64,000 bases of DNA from Lineus longissimus (Eukaryota > Nemertea > Pilidiophora > Heteronemertea > Lineidae), in contig NC_088319.1 of the NCBI RefSeq assembly GCF_910592395.1, positions 15,808,001 through 15,872,000 of the forward strand, given 5' to 3'. Shown here one piece after another: positions 56,101 through 64,000 of this stretch. Under the pieces are notes generated by a model. The model was not told the origin of the DNA. It worked only from the letters and a program-made list of their open reading frames with translations, and searched no databases. Positions within the stretch are counted from its first letter, which is position 1. Each line of letters starts with the position of its first letter. Both the position numbers and the translations under genes were made by a program.

Positions 56101-59100
56101 ACTTGGCGAGGAAATTGATTTACTTAAAACAGACTTATAGGATCGGAGGAGTGGTCTCTATCACTAGTCACATCCTCAGTGGCCAGCTTTGCATGCTACT
56201 TGGTGAAGAAGGTAGAGATCTTTCTTAGTTTCTATTCAAGCCACTTTATCCTGAGGGGACACCAAGATTGAAGGGATTCAAAGTGAGCCCTCTTTTTTAC
56301 CCTTTTTTATAAGCTATTCTATTGGTACCACGGTTCTTCAATACTCTTAAGAGGCAAAAAACTTACTAACTTACTAATATCACTCCTAAATAGTCTCTGA
56401 ACCATGAAACAATCAACAAATGTACTATGGCCAAAGATGGATGTCTATTAGATTACTGCTGACCAGATCCCATAAGACTGTAATTTTGTATATATGCCCT
56501 TGAGCTAGAATTGACACCGACAAGAGAAGCCTTACCTTATGAATTACACAATGCCATCCCAGGATATTGTGGGTGGAAGTTGGGGGAGGGCTTGATCTGA
56601 CCTCCAGGCATTCGTGGTACCTCTGATACTCCTGGTTAAGGGTCAGGAAATACAAGGGAGGCATCAACTGCTACTACTACTACTGCCAGCCCAATCAGAT
56701 CACAACCTAGAAGCTTGGCCAATAGATCACCAAGTATGCGGTTTGTCCAACACCTCCCACCAGTGGAAGCTGCAGTTGCTGACGTGTTCTGATGGGCATA
56801 AAGGGAATATCAATGCAAGAACTGGCGGCAGATGTTTTCACAAAGGCTATAGCCAACAAATTAGTTACTACACTTCCAAGAAAATATAACTTTTCATTTT
56901 ACTATTTTAACAGCCTTGAATGGTTCCAACGAGCTTATTTTCAACTTCTTGTATGTTTGACTGGCCGATTTCCAAGACAGGATCTGAAAGGAGGATTTTG
57001 GTGGTCAAGCCCCGACAGATTTTAAGTGCCTATCACCATGTGGTGTAAGGCTGTATTTGTCGACATGTTCTGCTGACACTAGTGACAAAACAGGTCACGA
57101 CAGACAAATCACGAGGGTGAATCTCACAATCGGATACGTGTTGAACATTTTTCCCTCGGGCTCCAACTGATCTTGTTCAAATAGAAACTCTCAAAGGAAA
57201 CCAAGCAAAAGACAAAATCAAACACCGTCTGGGCAAGGTAACTCTCCAGAGCGGAGCTCTGCGAATGACTTGTGTTTGGAGATAGTGACCATGTTGGGGT
57301 ATTCTACCTGTAGGAATGAACCACCCTATGAGATTTACAGCCAGAGTGTTTGCAAAATGACCCAACTTTTGAGATTTTTAAAACTGATCTTTGCCTCTTA
57401 TCAAGACACGAACTTTGCAACCCATTCACCCATCACAATAGACCATTTTAAAAACCACTTAAAATCAGCACTACGCATCCTCCCCTTCCATGGAAAACAA
57501 TATTAGACGAGTAATGATGTTAATAAGGGTCCACTGTACCTGGTGACGAGGGAAATGATTTTAATGGGCTATGTCTCAACTATTTGTGACAAGAAGGCTT
57601 TTTTCATGCTAATACAATTCGGCGGGGTGATCTGATATAGCCAAGAGCGTTCTCTTTTGCTCCGAGAGGTATGAATGAAGACTATACTACAATTAGCGGT
57701 GCACTCACAGATTAATTACAAGATTTTATATTGAAAGGAAAGCAGTCTTTGGGAAATATATATCTCTGATCTCTGATGTTGAATTTATAAATGATTCAAA
57801 AAATTTACCTAGATTTTTAAAATTTTACTTGACCACCAGCTTTTCTTCAGTCAAAGACCAGTGGTATCAAATAACTGAAACCAACCTGCAAATATATATT
57901 CGAAATGCAATTGGCATCTAAGCAGGTAGCTGACTGATGTATTACCATGGCGAGTCGTTAGAACTAGCCACAAATTAGGATGGCTCCTAATGTAGGCGGC
58001 ACAAGAGCCATGCTAGGCGGTGGCACCAACAGATTCCACTTAGGGGCAGCCATTTTGGTACAATATGGTGGCCAGGAACAAGGAAGGTAAACTGATTGAC
58101 ATCTGCCTTGAGCGTGGATCATTGGCAAAGAATCAGGAAGCTGCAGAATGATGGTGATCTAGTTCACGATATCAGATAAAACCAAATCAAATTTACCAAC
58201 AGATGCCCTTATAGACGATGGGGATCATACCCAATAATTTTTATAACTCGTACGGACTAAGTGAAACTACTGTGGATTTCAGTACCAAGGATATCTGAGC
58301 AATATGAAAGAAAGGGAGAGTCAAAGCCACATATAGATCATAGGACTCCAAAGATAGCATAAACAATGGGTCTACCAAAACCAACATAGTTTTTCTGAAA
58401 ATCATAAAGGGGACCTACCTTTATACATGACACAAAGATATTGAAATATCTCACAAGCAAAGAAATCATAGATGGATGGAACCAGCACTTTTTGCTCTTA
58501 ACCAGAGCGAAGAAATGCCTTTTGAATATTTGCTATTTTTGTTGAAAAACTTAGAACATCATAAAAGTGTGTGGGCGTTGTCAAACTAACGGGTGGTGTC
58601 TTGAATAGAGGTAAGTGTCCTAAATGTTCGTGTCTGACATCTACCATTCATGGCACAATATGGCTATAAAATCATTGCCTGGAGATGACACTGGTATCAG
58701 TCCTTACTCGGGAATCAATGCATGGATCGTTGATTTATGGAGACAGAGCACAGGCAATCATCCTTGAAGAGTACACACACTTGCATAATGTTAGGCTCTT
58801 TCCACAATTGGAAGTGCTAAATTTGGAGCGGTTAAATCTGGACCATGAAATCGGTAATGTTCTGTAATGTCCATAGAATTCCCGATGAAATGGATAAGGA
58901 GGAGTAATTTTGGATCGGTACGTACTGAATCTGAATAGCAGCAATGTTTCTTATGATTCCCGATATGTTGGTTAATATGGATTGAATATGAAAGTGGTGA
59001 GAATGTGAAGTGTTCGTACATGGGTTTTCGTGGAGCCATGTTTAATCCTGTCCCTCCTGTATCCTTCCTCTTAATGACCGTGTCTAAATAGCGCACGCAG

Positions 59101-61020
59101 ACCTGACAACGTAACACATGCATCTCGCACGCTAACTCCTTCTGTATTTTATACTCAACCCATGACCCCAGACGTCAGCAACGAGCCATCAATTGTGGCC
59201 AATCAGATTGCCCGAGACAAACGCACCCAGTAACATTGGTCGCTGCCATGGATGCATGAAAGAAAACCTGGCACAACATGGAACGCGCTTTTGTCAATGT
59301 CTTCGTGATATTCCTGTGCTATTCTTGGCGCGACACAGTGAATTTATTGTTGTACCATCTCAACCCCATGCTCACAATGTTACCCCATGTTCACTGGCCT
59401 CGTGTTGGTGAGAGAACACTCCTTTAGTTCATTTGCTGCATGTAGAAATCAATTACAATTGGCAATAATTAGTGGTAATCATCATAGAGATATAAGACAC
59501 CAAGTGAATCATAATAATTTCAGAGAAATCATTTCCCCCTGTTGTCTCAAGAAATCACTTGTAAACATATCCGTAAAATCACATCTGCCATGGCAATTTC
59601 ATTTATGCATCAGTATTATTCCAAAATGTAAATTATCCCATAAATTTCATGCAACAATACATAAATGTCAGTATTCTCAGATTATTTTAATGATCAGATT
59701 CAAAATTTGAATGGTGTCCTCAACGCAAATAAAGAAACTGCAAATTTCTGTTTGAGATTGTGGCCAAAATAACATGAAATTGTGCATACATGCATTATGC
59801 ATCTTTTGAAATCGTCAGACAGATCCGAAAATAGACTGACCCGCTCCGACCTGTTGCCGAGCAATCCTGCACTGTACATTCACCAAAAAAACCTCTCACG
59901 GCGAACTTTTCATAGCCCACAGACCCCATATTGAATTTGACAATTGGCAGGCATGTCTCCAGCTTGCTTTAATCGACCCACGCCCATCCGACCCACTAAG
60001 CATGGAAGATTTCATTATCATTCCGAATAATACACATTTCAATGAATGACAGCTCTCCTTACCTATTTGAACGGGCGGGAGGTAAGGATAATTTGAATTT
60101 AATTCTGTAGAGGGGAGATGTCCATGGGAAATGTCACGGTCATAGTATATTCACATATTATTGTTAAGGCTTGCAAGATACAATCCTTATTCACTGTACG
60201 TTACCTGTAGATCACCCTTATAATTGTCTAAAAAGCTCAAAATATTCCTACAAATACCCTTTTAAAGTGATTTTCCTGTCAATAAGGCGATTTTTTTTTT
60301 TAAAACTTGTTTAGCGAACCTTTTATTCCAAACTTTTTGAGCGGCAGTCGGAAAAAAAAAATTTCAGAGATTTTTTGATTTCATGAATCTCCAAGTATAA
60401 AAAGAAATATATTTCTTATACAAAGAATCTGGCGCACCTTTGCCTATGTGGAATGGTCAACTCTGACTCAATGTGAAGCTGATCATGAACCATCACCGAA
60501 ACATTTCACATCAGAAGTCACGGGTCAGGAAGCCAGTAAAAAAGAGACTAAATTACAACACTCTCATTTCACCAAGACTGGTTATAAAGGGATACGTTAC
60601 TTTCCTACCGTTACACAAGAAACACAATCAGAAAATGGTCCATCGGAAAAAAACACATAAAAGGATCAGTGGAGATTACCCTGTCAGATCAGGTGATCGA
60701 AATAAAACATCTAAGGAGAGGCGTGCGCGTACAATACATTGGCAGATTATATGACTGCCCGCTGTCTGTCGTTGGTCATCAGAAAACTAATGGAGTGGCC
60801 CAATATATTGTCGACGCAATATTGCACTACACACTAAAAAACTTATTCTGAACATTCCATTATTGTAAAATCTATAACGCGATCCAAATTTCTGAACTGT
60901 GGGATGGATGGTATAAGAAAAGTAGGAAACTGCATGTCTTCCTTACACCTCAAAAGGTCTGACGTCTAAGGGGTAGGAGTGCAAAGATCAAACTGGAGGT
61001 GTTTTTTCAGTGGATTGGGA

Positions 61021-61108
61021 GTTTGCAGGGTTGCAGGGGTGTTTGCAGGGTTGCAGGGGTGTCTGCAGTGTTGCAGGGGAGTTTGCAGAGTTGCAGGGGT
61101 GTTAGCAG
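61021..61108. repeat. 20-bp GTTTGCAGGGTTGCAGGGGT tandem repeat
   Basis: Just over four copies with exact 20-base spacing; G-rich on the plus strand. Intergenic or intronic, no gene nearby. Confidence 0.85.
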
Positions 61109-62544
61109 TCCCCTGCTCTAGAGTGAGGGCCATGACCACAGGGCCTTTCTGGTGAAAATGGCCTCAAAGATTTGATAAATAAAGACCCTAAGATTTCAAT
61201 TCCCTCTACCTGGTTATCTTAACCCCTCTCTGCAGCCACTGCATAAATGGCATCTTTTCAGTTAAATTTGAGGCAGCAGCATCCTGGATTCCCAGGCCCA
61301 AGTGAGGTCAGAAGAATCACACAAACCTGACAAAAACCTGCTCTACGTTTTTCTACATGATCCGCTGACTCCACTCAATTTACACAACCATTTTTGGCAT
61401 TACTGGGCTAAAGTGACATCATTATGTTACGGTCCTCTTGTACGGTGACATCACCTTTGTCCATTTCATTACCGTGATCTCCTTACACCGATCACTGCCT
61501 GTCATCTACGATTAATCTGCAAGGCATGATGGGATCTTACGCAGGAAATTTATCTGACGTTTGCAGCGTACTACAAATTGTATCAGACAGGAATAGATAC
61601 AGCAATCCTAGAAGTCCATTTGTGAGGGTGTTGTTCAGAGCCTTGAACGTTTCAGCCAAGGAAATTAACAATCAAGAGTTGTAAGTGGAGCTCTTGATGA
61701 CAAGCCATGGTCAGATAGGTGAAAGTCTGCTGTGTTTTTTTTTGGGGGGGGGAGGGTTAAAGGGTTGATCTGAAAGAAAATACTGTCTGGTATTAAGAAG
61801 CCACATCTTCTAGATTGCAATTTTTTGGTTAATAGGCGGGTTTCTCATTGCATAGGGCAAGGTGAGAGGCCAGTGCAAGTGTGGTTTCTTATAACAGGGG
61901 ACTATGGGCAGGTGACACCTTTTTTGTGAGCAGCTGGATCTGAGCTCATAATATCAACAGAGCAAACTAGCATAAGGAACAATAACTTCGCATCAGGAAA
62001 GCAGCACCTATGGCAACACCTTTGGCATTGCCCCTGTCGTGAGTGACACTAGGAAAGATGGCAATCTTACAGAGCAAGTCAAGGTTCCTCACGACTTGTC
62101 TATTCCTGTATCACACTCTGGCAGCGACAGAGAGGAGATCAAGCAATCTTACACCCGCTAACAACAGAAGCTTACTAAATATCAAAGAGGATCATATTAA
62201 CATAGCAGTCTTTTTGAAATCGGAAAAGAAGCACATTACTCTAGGTAATACAAGGGTTTCAACCTAAGAGGTATTGGATACACAGCACACGCACACGCGG
62301 CACAACTCCATCATGAAACAGGAGTCACTACTTCAAACGCTGGTGTGTGTCGTGATGTTACCTGACTGACAATGGGAGCTTGATCCTAAAACACGAGACA
62401 TAGAATGTTTTATATGAAGTAGAAAGTGACAACTGGGTTGTTTGCGTTACTCTGTCGATTGACGTTTTTGTAATTTGTAGGAATAGATTGCATGCATATT
62501 CCATTACATTTACTGCTTTTTCTTTCATATTTATGTCTTTTCAA

Positions 62545-62612
62545 GTACGATGGCATGGTGGTTGGAGTACCAGACGCCTTCAGTTCAAATCCCTTCCAAG
62601 CCACTTCATTCT
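62545..62612 (+). repeat. tRNA-like SINE fragment
   Basis: A-box-like TGGCATGGTGGTTGG (62551) and B-box-like GTTCAAATCCC (62583-62593) lie 33 bases apart, shorter than in a full tRNA, so this looks like a shortened tRNA-derived SINE head rather than a tRNA gene. Confidence 0.4.
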
Positions 62613-64000
62613 TTTCTAGCCGGAGTACAAGGGCTCTGTGATGCACTTTATTATAAAAGGAGCCGCCCTGCTTTAAAACAATGAAACAGATTCGTCATGT
62701 GACATGACCTCGAACAGATGCTAACTTACAACGAAATAATCTGCTGCGGATCAGCGCTAAAAAAAGTGTCACCATTTCTCTACGCGCGATTTATTTGCAA
62801 GGTGAAAAACGTGGAGTGAATAATCTCAACAATGGCGTCATCTTTTGAAATTTGATTTCTACGCGATTAATCCATTAGAAATTTAATGCACAATGCATAG
62901 AGTTTCACAAAAGTGCAAGCAGTTCTGTACCCTCGGGACTACTGTTTCGTCCCGGCCGCTATATCAAGATAAGATTACACGCTCAACTGGTCCTCAGAGG
63001 ACCCGTTCAAAGTGGGCAGGACTAAGATTTAACTGTCATTTTAGAAACCTGTGTCCCTCTATTTTCTCTGAAATTATGGGAATGAGGTATTTTGGGGCAG
63101 TTCTCGAAAAAAAGTTACTGACCACATTCACCAATGGTTACAAATCTGTGAAACGCCAAGGCAAATGATAGATTTTTATCACAGCCTCCTGCAATTATGC
63201 ATGTATATCGCTGCAACTGCAATGAGTGACAAAAAGACTGCTTGTCTCATGGCAAGACTGCTTCCCAGGGTTTCGTATTGATATTTCAGCGCTGGGCACT
63301 GCATCACATGATTTTGCTTCCTGCCTATCCCTGTCCCACTCTAAAGCTTTCAAACTCAACTTAATCAAGGTTGTGGAGTTCACTCAATCAACGTATGTTT
63401 TCTTCTTACGCAGGTTGCATGGCACCCGTTCCTTGGAAACCTACCACGCTGGATACAGTCAATTCATTTCCACATAATGGTGATCAATAGATTTTAATTG
63501 ATGAAGTGATCGCTTGTGCTGCATTATTGATAATAATCTGCTGAAATGGATGCATGTATTAATGCTCGATGAACAAAGTCTGGCTCAATTGGGGACATTT
63601 GCTGATGTACTCATTAGAATATTGGCTTTTATCTGCACAAAGGTCAGCAGTTCTTAAATGAGATGTCATATTCTAAGCACAGTTCTTCAGAACCAAGCCG
63701 AAACTTTAGTTTTTATTGGGTCTCAAGTTGAGGTACAAATAAAGTTTCAACAGCCAGATAAATGATGACACTTTATAACTTCAGCCTTTGGCACTTGCAG
63801 TTGGTTCAAAATGTGTAATGACCTTGGTCAAAATGGCACTGAGTTGGACTTAAGACAGGCAAATGCACAGAAGAGACAGCTAAGTACTCCTACATCAGGC
63901 ACTATCCCCACAGACAACTGACATTTGAAGATGGCTGTTCTGTTACCAGTTGAGAAGGCTACACCAGGTCCCCGACTATTGGCAAAACAAGACTATAGGG

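Larger units (their letters stand above)
42256..64000. other. Long stretch without a supportable gene
   Basis: Open reading frames here are short and show no known domain. The longest (52124-52669, minus) looks like chance. Tandem repeats and tRNA-like fragments are listed separately. AT-rich patches (for example 46800-47050 and 59410-59700) carry many ATTA, ATGCAAAT-like and AATAAT words, and could be regulatory DNA or simply AT-rich. An intron or distal region of a gene outside the window is possible. Confidence 0.55.

Noticed and set aside
56792-57025. ADVFTKAIANKL, reminiscent of the end of a copia-type RNase H region
   Set aside because: Only a few residues match, and no reverse transcriptase, integrase or LTR is found nearby.

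Overview
The window is eukaryotic nuclear DNA. It has split genes with GT-AG introns, many short exons, introns from under 100 bases to about 6 kb, AT-rich non-coding sequence and many small dispersed repeats. The two recognisable genes and the repeat types fit a marine invertebrate, perhaps a lophotrochozoan such as a mollusc, annelid or brachiopod. I cannot name the species. No bacterial operon, CRISPR array, rRNA or intact tRNA is visible.

Region 1 (about 0.4-14.8 kb, minus strand) is a ClC-2-type voltage-gated chloride channel. I rebuilt 23 coding exons from protein similarity, splice sites and reading phase. They join into one 936-codon frame running from the start ATG at 14760-14762 into the second CBS domain at 438. 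The last exon(s) lie beyond the left edge. Region 14.8-18.8 kb is the gap between the two genes.

Region 2 (18.8-38.8 kb, possibly to 41 kb, minus strand) is the most interesting locus. It is a single gene joining an NlpC/P60-like (papain-fold cysteine peptidase/amidase) domain, a roughly 450-residue low-complexity linker encoded mostly by one large exon, a TTLL10-type tubulin-glycine-ligase domain and a Ser/Pro/Arg-rich tail. Thirteen exons give a 1213-residue open frame ending at 18831. Two short motifs occur in both the linker and the tail, which independently supports one polypeptide. A CCAAT/CRE/X-box-like cluster near 41 kb may be the promoter, consistent with a ciliary gene, but the extreme 5' end is unresolved.

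Region 3 (about 41-64 kb) holds no exon I can support. It contains a 61-bp minisatellite, a 172-bp tandem dimer, smaller tandem repeats, tRNA-like SINE fragments and AT-rich non-coding stretches that may be regulatory.

Mobile-element remnants sit mainly in introns. They include two TGTGAC-ended foldback MITEs, a three-copy palindromic family, a 126-bp perfect hairpin element, and a 1437-bp element with 444-bp direct terminal repeats inserted 15 bases upstream of a TTLL10 exon.

The two genes have no evident shared pathway. One conducts chloride at the membrane. The other is predicted to act on tubulin tails, probably in cilia or flagella.
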